Shown here piece after piece: positions 33,047-41,362 of a DNA stretch of 64,000 bases. Within the stretch, counting starts at the first letter, position 1; every line of letters begins with the position of its first letter. The notes below the pieces were generated by a model. The model ran no database searches and was not told the origin of the DNA. It saw only the letters and a list, made by a program, of their open reading frames with translations. The stretch is from Nocardioides pinisoli (GTDB lineage Bacteria; Actinomycetota; Actinomycetes; Propionibacteriales; Nocardioidaceae). A program made the translations under genes and the position numbers. The stretch is taken from the NCBI RefSeq assembly GCF_024199985.1, contig NZ_JANARS010000003.1:248001-312000 (forward strand). Direction: 5' to 3'.

Positions 33047-33946
33047 ATGCCGAGCCGACGTCACGACCTGCTCGCCCGCCTCGTGCCCGCGGTGCGCCGC
33101 TCGCGCGAGCTCGACGACGAGCCGACGGAGCGGGCGCGCGTCGAGGCGTGGCACCGCACGCTGGACCGGAGCCTGCCGACGCGCGCGGTGCCGCGCTTCG
33201 CCCGGCGCTGGGAGGCCAGCGTCACCGACATCGGCTTCCCGTGCCACGTGCTGACCCCGCGCGGCCGCCCGGCGACGCGCACGCTCTACTACGTGCACGG
33301 CGGCGGCTACATGGCGCCGATCGACCCCTTCCACGTCCGCTACGCCACCCGCCTGGCCGACGCGATCGGTGCGCGGGTCGTGATGCCGGACTACCCGCTC
33401 GCGCCCGAGCACACGTGGAAGGACTCGCACGACGCGCTGGTCGACGACGCCGCCAGGTGGGCCGGCTCGGAGGGTGGCGCCGTGCTGGCCGGCGACTCGG
33501 CCGGCGGCGGGCTCGCGCTCGCCATGGCGCTCTCGATGCGGGACCGCGGTCTCGCGCAGGCGTCGTCGCTGGTGCTGCACGCCCCGTGGGTCGACCTCAC
33601 CACGTCGACTCCCGAGACCTTCGCCGCCGACGCGATCGACCCCTGGCTGTTCATCGGCAAGCTCCAGGCCTACGCCGCGTGGTGGGCCGGGTCCCCCGAC
33701 GACCTCGCTCGCCCCGAGGTGTCCCCGGCGCTGGGCGACCTGGCCGGGCTGCCGCGGGCGCTCATGCTCTACGGCACCCGCGACCTGCTCGCGCCGGGAT
33801 GCCGCCTGCTGGCCCGACGCGCCGGCGAGGCCGGGTGGGACCTGACCGCGATCGAGGAGCCGGACCTGATCCACGTCTACGGGCTGCTCCCCCTCGTGCC
33901 CGAGGGCACTCGCGCGTTCCGCCAGGTGAGGGCGTTCGTCCGGTGA
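33047..33946 (+). CDS. Alpha/beta hydrolase, hormone-sensitive-lipase (esterase) family
   Basis: 299 residues. The oxyanion-hole motif HGGGYM occurs at about residue 84, the nucleophile elbow as GDSAGGG in VLAGDSAGGGLALAMALS, an Asp in YGTRDLLAPG, and the catalytic His in LIHVYGLLPLVPEG. This is the bacterial HSL group of carboxylesterases. The substrate is undefined. It starts at ATG 33047 with a leaderless-type TACGCT box. Its TGA overlaps the GTG of the next gene, coupling it to the ElaA-like acetyltransferase. Confidence 0.88.
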   Translation: MPSRRHDLLARLVPAVRRSRELDDEPTERARVEAWHRTLDRSLPTRAVPRFARRWEASVTDIGFPCHVLTPRGRPATRTLYYVHGGGYMAPIDPFHVRYATRLADAIGARVVMPDYPLAPEHTWKDSHDALVDDAARWAGSEGGAVLAGDSAGGGLALAMALSMRDRGLAQASSLVLHAPWVDLTTSTPETFAADAIDPWLFIGKLQAYAAWWAGSPDDLARPEVSPALGDLAGLPRALMLYGTRDLLAPGCRLLARRAGEAGWDLTAIEEPDLIHVYGLLPLVPEGTRAFRQVRAFVR

Positions 33947-34404
33947 GGGTGCTGGTGGCCGGCGTCGACGACCTCCCGGTGCGCACGGCGTACGACGTGT
34001 GGCGGCTGCGCCAGCAGGTCTTCGTCGTCGAGCAGGACTGCCCCTACCCCGACCTCGACGGCCGCGACCTCGAGGACGCCACCCGCCACGTCGTGCTCCT
34101 CGACGACGACGGCACGGTGCTCGGCACGCTCCGGTTCCTCGACGACGGGGAGTGGGCGCGAATCGGTCGCGTCGTGGTCGCACCGGCCGTCCGCGGGCGC
34201 GGGCTGGCCGCCGTGCTGATGGACGAGGCGCTGGCGCTGTGCGGCGACCGCGAGGTGCGCCTCGACGCCCAGACCGGACTCACGGCCTTCTACGAGGGCT
34301 ACGGCTTCGAGGTCACCGGGCCGGAGTTCGACGAGGACGGCGTCATGCACGTGCCGATGGCCCGGGCGGGCCGGCCCCACCGGGTGGCTCCACCGCGACC
34401 ATGA
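33943..34404 (+). CDS. ElaA-family GNAT N-acetyltransferase
   Basis: 153 residues. The ElaA hallmark RQQVFVVEQDCPYPDLDGRD near the N-terminus is followed by the GNAT acetyl-CoA loop RVVVAPAVRGRGLAAVLM and TAFYEGYGFEVTG. The acceptor is unknown for the family. The GTG start overlaps the esterase stop (GTGA). Its 3' end overlaps the convergent, truncated aldehyde dehydrogenase gene by 62 bases, so one of the two 3' ends is probably recently rearranged. Confidence 0.85.
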   Translation: MRVLVAGVDDLPVRTAYDVWRLRQQVFVVEQDCPYPDLDGRDLEDATRHVVLLDDDGTVLGTLRFLDDGEWARIGRVVVAPAVRGRGLAAVLMDEALALCGDREVRLDAQTGLTAFYEGYGFEVTGPEFDEDGVMHVPMARAGRPHRVAPPRP

Positions 34405-35518
34405 GCACCGGGCCGAGCACCTCCTCGCGCACCAGCCGCGAGGCGGGGTCGAGTCCGCCGATGACGGTCGGCGCGAACCACCAGCCGGGCCGGTCGAGCG
34501 GCTGACCGCCGAGGGCGACGTCGCCACCCTCGGACCGGCCGAGGTCGACGTAGCGGCGCACCCGGTCCCGGGCGACCGCCGACCGCAGCGGCCCGCAGCG
34601 GGTGGCGGGGTCAGCCGGGTCGCCGACCACCACGGCCGCCATCGCGGTCGTGGCGGCGTGCATCGCCTCGGCGTGCCGGTGCGCCGGTACGACGACGCTG
34701 CTCGGCACGCGGCAGCCCTGGCCGGCGTTGCTCGCGAGGGCGTGGGCGGCCGTCGTCACGACCGCCTCGAGGTCCGCGTCGTCGCCGGCGCGGACGGCGT
34801 CCGGACCGCCGACGTCGAGGCGGACGCGCTTGCCCGCGCGCTCCCCCGCGACCTGCACGCGCTCGGCCACGACGGGTGACCCGGTGAGGGAGACCTCGTC
34901 GACGCGCTCGTCGAGCGTCAGCGCGATCGCGACGTCGACGTCACGGGTGGTCACGACGTTGAGCACGCCGCGCGGCAGCACGTCGAGGGCGATCCGGCCG
35001 AGCTCGATGGCGGCGGTCGCGGCCTCGGGGGCGGGCTTGAGCACGACGGTCCCGCCCGCACCGAGCACGCGGCCGACCTCGCACAGCGCGACGGCCAGCG
35101 GCGAGGTGGCAGGCGTGACGACGGCCGTCACCCCGGCCGGCTCACGCTGCGGGGCGGCCCCCACCGACGCCGTCCTCATCGTGGCGAGCGCCTCGTCGAG
35201 GTGCGCGGACCGCAGGGCGACCGGCACCCCGGTCTCGGCCGCCATCAGGGCGACCAGCTCGTCGGCACGCGCCGTCACGGCGTCGGCGAGTCGTCGTACG
35301 GCGTCGGCGCGCAGGGCGGCGTCGGAGCTCCACTGCGTCGCGTCGAAGGCGCGGCGCGCGGCGGTGACCGCATCGCGCGCGTCGGGGATCCCCGCGTCCG
35401 GCACGTCCCACAGCGGCTCCGCCGTGGCCGGGTTGCGGGCCGGGAAGGTCCAGCCGTCGGCGGTGGGGCGCTCCACGCCGTCGACCGGCAGCGCCGGACG
35501 ACGCGCGTGCTTGCTCAT
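34343..35518 (-). CDS. Aldehyde dehydrogenase, C-terminally truncated (possible pseudogene)
   Basis: 391 residues against about 480 for the family. It has ALDH landmarks: the cofactor segment VVTPATSPLAVALCEVGRVL, LTGSPVVAERVQVAG, the nucleophile Cys in SNAGQGCRVPSSVVV and the EEVLGPVLMV segment. It then ends in a Gly/Pro-rich tail (EPPGGAGPPGPSARA), lacking the normal last ~90 residues with the oligomerisation strand. The general-base segment usually read as ELGG is LDVGG here, so the Glu is replaced by Asp. Truncation, the odd tail and the convergent overlap suggest an inactive or repurposed protein. Confidence 0.72.
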   Translation of the reverse strand: MSKHARRPALPVDGVERPTADGWTFPARNPATAEPLWDVPDAGIPDARDAVTAARRAFDATQWSSDAALRADAVRRLADAVTARADELVALMAAETGVPVALRSAHLDEALATMRTASVGAAPQREPAGVTAVVTPATSPLAVALCEVGRVLGAGGTVVLKPAPEAATAAIELGRIALDVLPRGVLNVVTTRDVDVAIALTLDERVDEVSLTGSPVVAERVQVAGERAGKRVRLDVGGPDAVRAGDDADLEAVVTTAAHALASNAGQGCRVPSSVVVPAHRHAEAMHAATTAMAAVVVGDPADPATRCGPLRSAVARDRVRRYVDLGRSEGGDVALGGQPLDRPGWWFAPTVIGGLDPASRLVREEVLGPVLMVAVEPPGGAGPPGPSARA

Positions 35519-35591
35519 GGGGACAACTCCATCACGGCTGCCCCGTCCGCCCCACCACCCGGTCGGGCAGCGTCGACCGGCCCGATGTGGC

Positions 35592-35597
35592 TAGCCT
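35592..35597 (+). promoter_or_regulatory. -10 hexamer TAGCCT, leaderless start of the BtuF-like gene
   Basis: TAGCCT, six bases (CGCCCC), ATG at 35604. It is one of the clearest leaderless arrangements in the window. Confidence 0.45.
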
Positions 35598-35603
35598 CGC
35601 CCC

Positions 35604-36359
35604 ATGCGCGACGACCTCGGGGCCGACGTCCCACTTCAGGCCCCTGCGCGGCGGGTCGTCTCGCTCGTGCCGTCCCTGACCGAGGCCATCGCGGCCAGCG
35701 CACCGGACCGGCTTGCCGGGGCGACCGACTGGTGCACCCACCCCGCCGACCTCGAGGTCGCCCGCGTGCGCGGCACCAGGAACCCCGACCTCGCGGCGGT
35801 CCGCGCGCTCTCGCCGGACCTCGTCGTGGCCAACAAGGAGGAGAACCGCGAGCTCGACGTGCGCCGCCTGCGCGAGGCCGGGGTGGCCGTGTGGGTGACC
35901 CGGATCGAGACGGTCGAGGAGGCGCTCACGTCGATGTCGCGGCTCCTCGGCGAGGCCCTCGGGATCGACGACCCGCCGTGGCTCGCGTCGGCCCGTGCCC
36001 TCTGGTCGGCCCCGGCCTCGCGGCGGCTCTCCGTCGTCGTACCGATCTGGCGCGACCCGTGGATGGTGGTCGGGTCGCCGACCTACACCGACGACCTCCT
36101 CACCCGGGCCGGGCTGACCAACGTGCTCGCCCACGGCCCGGCCCGGCGCGACGGGCGCTACCCGACGGTGACCCCGCACGACATCGACGGCGCCGGCGCG
36201 GACGTCGTCCTGCTCCCCGACGAGCCCTACGTCTTCACCGCCGACGACGGCCCCGAGGCGTTGCGTACGCCGACCCGGCTGGTGTCGGGACGGCTGCTCA
36301 CCTGGTACGGCCCGGCGATGGTCGAGGCGCACGCCGTGCTGACCGGTCTGACTGAGTAG
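35604..36359 (+). CDS. BtuF-like helical-backbone metal receptor without signal peptide
   Basis: 251 residues. RRVVSLVPSLTEAIAASAPD at the start and TRNPDLAAVRALSPDLVVAN match the cobalamin/siderophore-binding TroA superfamily (helical backbone). A LPDEPYVFTADDG strand near the end is typical of BtuF paralogues. There is no signal peptide or lipobox and no permease nearby, so it may be cytoplasmic and not a transport receptor. A link to the B12-dependent mutase gene at 37042 is possible but speculative. A MarR gene follows after eleven bases. Confidence 0.75.
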   Translation: MRDDLGADVPLQAPARRVVSLVPSLTEAIAASAPDRLAGATDWCTHPADLEVARVRGTRNPDLAAVRALSPDLVVANKEENRELDVRRLREAGVAVWVTRIETVEEALTSMSRLLGEALGIDDPPWLASARALWSAPASRRLSVVVPIWRDPWMVVGSPTYTDDLLTRAGLTNVLAHGPARRDGRYPTVTPHDIDGAGADVVLLPDEPYVFTADDGPEALRTPTRLVSGRLLTWYGPAMVEAHAVLTGLTE

Positions 36360-36370
36360 CCTCCCCTGCC

Positions 36371-36862
36371 ATGACCCGCGACCCGATCAGCGAGGCCCAC
36401 CGCCAGTGGGTCGCCCACGGCTGGGCCGACGCGGCCGACGGGATGGCGATGGTGACCTCGGTCGTGCGCGCGCAGCAGCTGCTGCTCGAGCGCATCGACT
36501 CCGTGCTCCGCCCGCGCGGGCTCACGTTCGCCCGCTACGAGGTCCTGCGCCTGCTGTCGTTCAGCCGCGGCGCCGCGATGCCGATGTCGCGGCTCGGGTC
36601 GCTGCTCCAGGTGCACCCGACCAGCGTCACCAGCGCGGTCGACCGGCTCGTGGCGCAGGGCTACGTGGAGCGCGTGCGCAGCGACGAGGACAAGCGCGTC
36701 GTACGAGCGGTGCTGACCGACGCCGGCCGCGACGCGGTCGAGAAGGCGACGGACGCCCTCAACCGCGAGGTGTTCGAGACGCCCGGGCTCCCCGGTGACG
36801 AGGTGCGCGAGCTCACCGACCGGCTGACCGCGCTGCGCTCTGGCCTCGGCGACGGGGCCTGA
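36371..36862 (+). CDS. MarR-family transcriptional regulator
   Basis: 163 residues. The winged helix-turn-helix lies in the middle: LTFARYEVLRLLSFSRGAAM, then SRLGSLLQVHPTSVTSAVDR for the recognition helices, and the wing GYVERVRSDEDKRVVRAVLT with the conserved DxR. It is probably a dimer responding to a small ligand. It follows the BtuF-like gene closely and precedes icmF, so either could be its target. TAGCCT at 36357-36362, overlapping the previous stop, may be a -10 box. Confidence 0.87.
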   Translation: MTRDPISEAHRQWVAHGWADAADGMAMVTSVVRAQQLLLERIDSVLRPRGLTFARYEVLRLLSFSRGAAMPMSRLGSLLQVHPTSVTSAVDRLVAQGYVERVRSDEDKRVVRAVLTDAGRDAVEKATDALNREVFETPGLPGDEVRELTDRLTALRSGLGDGA

Positions 36863-36876
36863 GCCCGCCCGGGCCG

Positions 36877-36946
36877 GACTTCGCACCCGGACCGGACCTC
36901 GCACCCGGGCCGTACTTCGCACCCGAGTTGCGTGCTTCGCACCCGG
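36877..36946. repeat. 18-20-bp tandem repeat (about four units of CTTCGCACCCG)
   Basis: Four successive units end in TTCGCACCCG or CTCGCACCCG: around 36880, 36898, 36916 and 36936. The last two belong to composite repeat copy C, whose first hairpin arm carries the same word, so the array looks like local amplification of that arm. Confidence 0.7.
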
Positions 36947-36995
36947 GATCTGTACCTGTAAGTGGGGCGGTCACCGGATATCCGGGGACCGCCCC
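36914..36995. repeat. Composite double-hairpin repeat, copy C
   Basis: The region CTTCGCACCCGAGTTGCGTG plus CTTCGCACCCGGGATCTG precedes the 32-base palindrome around CCGGATATCCGG (36964-36995, one mismatch pair, as in copy A). It lies between the MarR gene (stop 36862) and the icmF promoter. Confidence 0.78.
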
Positions 36996-37028
36996 GCTCG
37001 GTGACTCGCGAGTAATACTTGGAAGTCC

Positions 37029-37034
37029 TACTAT
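37029..37034 (+). promoter_or_regulatory. -10 hexamer TACTAT, leaderless start of icmF
   Basis: TACTAT, seven bases (CGACAGC), ATG at 37042. TTGGAA just upstream is too close (four bases) to be its -35 box. Confidence 0.5.
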
Positions 37035-37041
37035 CGACAGC

Positions 37042-40000
37042 ATGGCCGACCTGCACACCCCGAAGAACCCGATCCGCCTCGTCACGGCGTCCGCGCTGTT
37101 CGACGGGCACGACGCGTCGATCAACATCATGCGGCGCATCCTCATGAGCCAGGGCTGCGAGGTCATCCACCTCGGCCACAACCGCTCGGTCCAGGAGGTC
37201 GTCGACGCGGCGCTGGAGGAGGACGTGCAGGGCGTCGCGGTGTCGTCCTACCAGGGCGGCCACGTGGAGTACTTCGAGTACCTCGTGGAGTCGCTGCGCG
37301 CCGCGGGCGCGGGCCACGTGCGGGTCGTCGGAGGCGGTGGCGGGGTCATCGTCCCGAAGGAGATCCAGCGCCTCCGCGAGTCCGGCGTGACCATCTTCTC
37401 CCCCGAGGACGGCCAGAAGATGGGCCTCGTCGGGATGATCAACTCGGTCGTCGCCGACTGCGACATCGACCTGTGGGCCGACCGGCAGGTCACGGCCGAG
37501 CAGGTGCTCTCCGGTGACCGCTTCGCCGTCGCCCGCGCGATCACCGGCGCCGAGGGCGGGCGACTCGACGCGTCGCTGCTCGACGACGTACGTCACGCGG
37601 CCGCGCGCCGCGTCGTGCCCGTGCTCGGCATCACCGGCACCGGCGGCTCGGGCAAGTCGAGCCTCACCGACGAGATCGTCCGCCGCTTCCGCACCGACCA
37701 GCAGGACAAGCTGCGCATCGCGGTCATCGCGGTCGACCCGACCCGCCGCAAGGGCGGCGGCGCGCTGCTCGGCGACCGGATCCGGGCCAACTCCCTCGAC
37801 GGCGACCGGGTGTTCTTCCGCTCCCTCGCCACCCGCGGCGCCCACGAGGTGCCCGACCACCTCGCCGACGTCATCGACGTGGTGAAGGCCGCCGGCCACG
37901 ACCTGGTGATCGTCGAGACGCCGGGCATCGGGCAGGGCGACGCCGGCATCGTGCCCCTGGTCGACCACTCGCTCTACGTCATGACGCCGGAGTTCGGCGC
38001 CGCGTCGCAGCTGGAGAAGATCGACATGCTCGACTTCGCCGACACCGTCGCGATCAACAAGTTCGAGCGCCGCGGCGCCAAGGACGCGCTGCGCGACGTC
38101 GGCCGCCAGCTCGTCCGCAACCGCAACGCCTTCGGCAAGCAGCCGCAGGACATGCCGGTCTTCGGCACCAGCGCCGCGACCTTCAACGACGACGGCGTCA
38201 CCGCGCTCTACCAGCACCTGCGCGCCGAGCTCGCCGACGCTGGCCTCGAGGTCAGCGAGGGCACGCTCCCCCACGTCGACGTCCGCCACTCCTCCGGCAT
38301 CCGGCAGGTCGTCCCGGCCGACCGGGTGCGCTACCTCTCCGAGATCACCGAGACCGTCCGCGGCTACCACGCGCGCACGACCGAGCTCGCCGAGGCGGCG
38401 CGCCACCTCCAGCGCGTCCAGCACGTGGCCGACCAGCTGGCCGACGGCGACCTCGGGCAGGTCGCGGAGCTGCTCGAGTCCGCGCGCAAGGCCGTGCCGC
38501 ACGAGGTCACCGACCAGCTCGAGCGCTGGCCGTCGGTCGTGGAGGCCTACTCCGGCGACGAGCAGACCGTGAAGGTGCGCGACCGCGAGATCACCACCAA
38601 GCTGACCCGGGAGTCGCTCAGCGGCAACAAGATCCCGCGCGTCTCGCTCCCCCGCTTCACCGACCACGGCGAGCTGGTGCGCTACTGGCGCAGCGAGAAC
38701 CTGCCCGGCTACTTCCCCTTCACCGCCGGCGTCTTCCCGTTCAAGCGCGACAACGAGGACCCGGCGCGGATGTTCGCCGGCGAGGGCGACCCGGCCCGCA
38801 CCAACCGCCGCTTCAAGATCCTCTCCGAGGGCAACGACGCGACCCGGCTCTCGACCGCGTTCGACTCGGTCACCCTCTACGGCCGCGACCCCGACCCGCG
38901 CCCCGACGTCTACGGCAAGGTCGGCACGTCCGGCGTCTCCGTCGCGACCCTCGACGACATGAAGGCGCTCTACGACGGCTTCGACCTCGTCGCGCCGACC
39001 ACGAGCGTCAGCATGACCATCAACGGCCCCGCCCCCACGGTGCTCGCCTTCTTCCTCAACACCGCGATCGACCAGCAGGTCGACGCCTTCCGCGAGCGGG
39101 AGGGCCGCGAGCCGTCGGAGGAGGAGCGCGCCACTCTGGCGGCGTACGCCCTCGCCAACGTCCGCGGCACGGTGCAGGCCGACATCCTCAAGGAGGACCA
39201 GGGCCAGAACACCTGCCTGTTCTCCACCGAGTTCAGCCTGCGGATGATGGCCGACATCCAGGAGTGGTTCATCGAGCACCAGGTGCGCAACTTCTACTCG
39301 GTGTCGATCTCCGGCTACCACATCGCCGAGGCCGGGGCGAACCCCATCAGCCAGCTCGCCTTCACCCTCGCCAACGGGTTCACCTACGTCGAGGCCTACC
39401 TCGCCCGCGGCATGGACATCGACGACTTCGCGCCCAACCTGTCGTTCTTCTTCTCCAACGGCATGGACCCGGAGTACAGCGTGCTGGGCCGCGTCGCGCG
39501 CCGCATCTGGGCGGTCACGATGAAGGAGAAGTACGGCGCCTCGGAGCGCTCGCAGAAGCTGAAGTACCACGTGCAGACGAGCGGCCGGTCGCTGCACGCG
39601 CAGGAGATGGACTTCAACGACATCCGCACCACGCTGCAGGCCCTCATCGCGATCTACGACAACGCCAACAGCCTCCACACCAACGCCTACGACGAGGCGG
39701 TGACGACCCCCACCGAGGACTCAGTGCGCCGCGCTCTGGCGATCCAGCTGATCATCAACCGCGAGTGGGGCCTTGCGATGAACGAGAACCCCCTCCAGGG
39801 GTCCTTCGTCATCGACGACCTCACCGACCTCGTCGAGGCCGCCGTCCTGGAGGAGTTCGACCGGATCAACGAGCGCGGCGGCGTGCTCGGCGCGATGGAG
39901 ACCGGCTACCAGCGTGGCCGGATCCAGGACGAGTCGATGCTCTACGAGCACCGCAAGCACGACGGGTCGCTGCCGATCATCGGCGTCAACACCTTCGTCA

Positions 40001-40266
40001 AGGAGTCGGCGGCCGACGCGCAGCCCAAGGAGGTCGAGCTCGCCCGGGCGACCGAGTCCGAGAAGGAGTCGCAGCTCTCCCGTGTGCGTGCCTTCCAGGC
40101 CGCCCACGGCGCCGAGGCGCAGGAGGCGCTCGCCCGGCTCAAGGACGCCGCGATCTCCGGGGACAACGTCTTCGCCGTCCTGATGGACGCCGCCCGCGTC
40201 TGCTCGCTCCAGCAGGTGACCGAGGCGTTCTTCGAGGTCGGAGGGCAGTACCGCCGCAACGTCTGA
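37042..40266 (+). CDS. icmF: Fused isobutyryl-CoA mutase (B12 domain, G-protein chaperone and mutase in one chain)
   Basis: 1074 residues. In order: a B12-binding domain (SALFDGHDASINIMRRIL with the cobalt-ligating His); a MeaB-like GTPase with P-loop GITGTGGSGKSSL at about 196-208, VETPGIGQGDAG and base-recognition NKFE in place of NKxD, as in IcmF; then the large TIM-barrel substrate domain (ENLPGYFPFTAGVFPFKRDN, VSISGYHIAEAGANPISQLA). It interconverts isobutyryl-CoA and n-butyryl-CoA by adenosylcobalamin radical chemistry, linking valine and fatty-acid catabolism; the GTPase protects and loads the cofactor. It has its own leaderless promoter. Confidence 0.95.
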   Translation: MADLHTPKNPIRLVTASALFDGHDASINIMRRILMSQGCEVIHLGHNRSVQEVVDAALEEDVQGVAVSSYQGGHVEYFEYLVESLRAAGAGHVRVVGGGGGVIVPKEIQRLRESGVTIFSPEDGQKMGLVGMINSVVADCDIDLWADRQVTAEQVLSGDRFAVARAITGAEGGRLDASLLDDVRHAAARRVVPVLGITGTGGSGKSSLTDEIVRRFRTDQQDKLRIAVIAVDPTRRKGGGALLGDRIRANSLDGDRVFFRSLATRGAHEVPDHLADVIDVVKAAGHDLVIVETPGIGQGDAGIVPLVDHSLYVMTPEFGAASQLEKIDMLDFADTVAINKFERRGAKDALRDVGRQLVRNRNAFGKQPQDMPVFGTSAATFNDDGVTALYQHLRAELADAGLEVSEGTLPHVDVRHSSGIRQVVPADRVRYLSEITETVRGYHARTTELAEAARHLQRVQHVADQLADGDLGQVAELLESARKAVPHEVTDQLERWPSVVEAYSGDEQTVKVRDREITTKLTRESLSGNKIPRVSLPRFTDHGELVRYWRSENLPGYFPFTAGVFPFKRDNEDPARMFAGEGDPARTNRRFKILSEGNDATRLSTAFDSVTLYGRDPDPRPDVYGKVGTSGVSVATLDDMKALYDGFDLVAPTTSVSMTINGPAPTVLAFFLNTAIDQQVDAFREREGREPSEEERATLAAYALANVRGTVQADILKEDQGQNTCLFSTEFSLRMMADIQEWFIEHQVRNFYSVSISGYHIAEAGANPISQLAFTLANGFTYVEAYLARGMDIDDFAPNLSFFFSNGMDPEYSVLGRVARRIWAVTMKEKYGASERSQKLKYHVQTSGRSLHAQEMDFNDIRTTLQALIAIYDNANSLHTNAYDEAVTTPTEDSVRRALAIQLIINREWGLAMNENPLQGSFVIDDLTDLVEAAVLEEFDRINERGGVLGAMETGYQRGRIQDESMLYEHRKHDGSLPIIGVNTFVKESAADAQPKEVELARATESEKESQLSRVRAFQAAHGAEAQEALARLKDAAISGDNVFAVLMDAARVCSLQQVTEAFFEVGGQYRRNV

Positions 40267-40299
40267 GCACCGGCGGCCCAGCCGGCCGTCACCGTCTCG

Positions 40300-41292
40300 T
40301 CACTCCCCGCCCTGCAGCCGGATCGCGGCCACCGGGGAGCGGAGCGGGAACAGCACCGTCTGGCCCGCGGAGTCCTCGAGGACGGTGCAGGCGCCGGTCG
40401 GCACCGTGCACGACAGGAGAGTGACGGTGTCGCCCTCGGTGGTCCGCTTGCCGGTGCCCGGCCCGGTGATCACGGTGCCGACCGCCGTCTCCTGGTCGGC
40501 CCACCAGGACAGGTTCCACCGCTCCTGCGGGACCTGGAGGTCGACGACCCGTCCGTCGGCGTCGACGACGCGGTCGGGACCCGAGCCGGGCTTCTCGATG
40601 CGCCACGTCCCGTCGGGGCTGGTCAGCGCGTCACGCACGAGGGGAGGCTCGCCGTCGCTCGCAGGCGCACCCTCCCCGGTGCGGAGGTCGTAGACCTCCT
40701 CGCCCTCGATCACGCGGGCGCGCACGCGCTCGTCGTCGACGGCGAGGATCTCCACCTCCGCCTCCAGCAGGTGGTCGACGGGGTCGTCGATGCCGGAGGT
40801 GTCCATCCCGTCCTCGGACGTGGTCTCCTCGCCGGACGACAGGTCGAGGAACCGCATCACCGCGGTGCCCTCGTCGTGGTCCGCGTCGAGCACCACGAGG
40901 CGTGTCCCGTCGGGCGTGCGGGCCAATCCCGTCCCGGCGACCTCGAGCCCGGTCGGGACGGGGCCCGCTCCCGGGCGTACGAACCACAGGTCCGCGCCGG
41001 TGAACGCCGAGTCACCGGTGGACGTGTCGCCGTCGGCAGGCACGAAGAACACACCGTCACCCGCGACGAGGAAGGCCCGCGGCGGGCGGCCCGTGTCCAC
41101 GGTGGTGCCGTCCGCGAGGTGGACCGTCGAGCCGACGGCCCACGAGACGCCGGAGGCGTCGACCGGCGCCGTGCTGGTGCGCCATCGCCCGTCGTCCGCA
41201 GGGCCGGCGGTCCCGTCCGCATCGTCGGTGCAGCCGGTCACCAGCGCGCCGAGCAGCAGCACACCGCAGACCGCGACCCCCGAAGACCTCAC
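40300..41292 (-). CDS. Lipoprotein of unknown function
   Basis: 330 residues with lipoprotein signal MRSSGVAVCGVLLLGALVTGC (lipobox VTGC). The mature part is beta-rich with repeated W-containing strands (GADLWFVRPGAG, RTPDGTRLVVLDADHDEGTA, SPDGTWRIEKPGSGPDR, RWNLSWWADQETAVGTV), suggesting a WD/PD40-like beta-propeller. No enzymatic motif. It converges on icmF with 33 bases between stops; the start is GTG 41290-41292. Confidence 0.75.
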   Translation of the reverse strand: MRSSGVAVCGVLLLGALVTGCTDDADGTAGPADDGRWRTSTAPVDASGVSWAVGSTVHLADGTTVDTGRPPRAFLVAGDGVFFVPADGDTSTGDSAFTGADLWFVRPGAGPVPTGLEVAGTGLARTPDGTRLVVLDADHDEGTAVMRFLDLSSGEETTSEDGMDTSGIDDPVDHLLEAEVEILAVDDERVRARVIEGEEVYDLRTGEGAPASDGEPPLVRDALTSPDGTWRIEKPGSGPDRVVDADGRVVDLQVPQERWNLSWWADQETAVGTVITGPGTGKRTTEGDTVTLLSCTVPTGACTVLEDSAGQTVLFPLRSPVAAIRLQGGE

Positions 41293-41362
41293 GGTGGGAT
41301 GGTGCCACGGGAGCGAGCGGTCGAAACCTCCCGCCCTCGACGAGCCGGCGGGCCAGCCGCCC

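Noticed and set aside
36877..36946. Four 18-20-bp units as a CRISPR-like array
   Set aside because: Units are contiguous without spacers and match the arm of a dispersed hairpin repeat.
36661..39678. A 1005-codon open frame antisense to icmF
   Set aside because: It is a compositional shadow: high GC third positions keep the opposite strand open. Its translation is low-complexity Val/Asp/Leu/Arg with no domain, while icmF on the plus strand has every expected motif.
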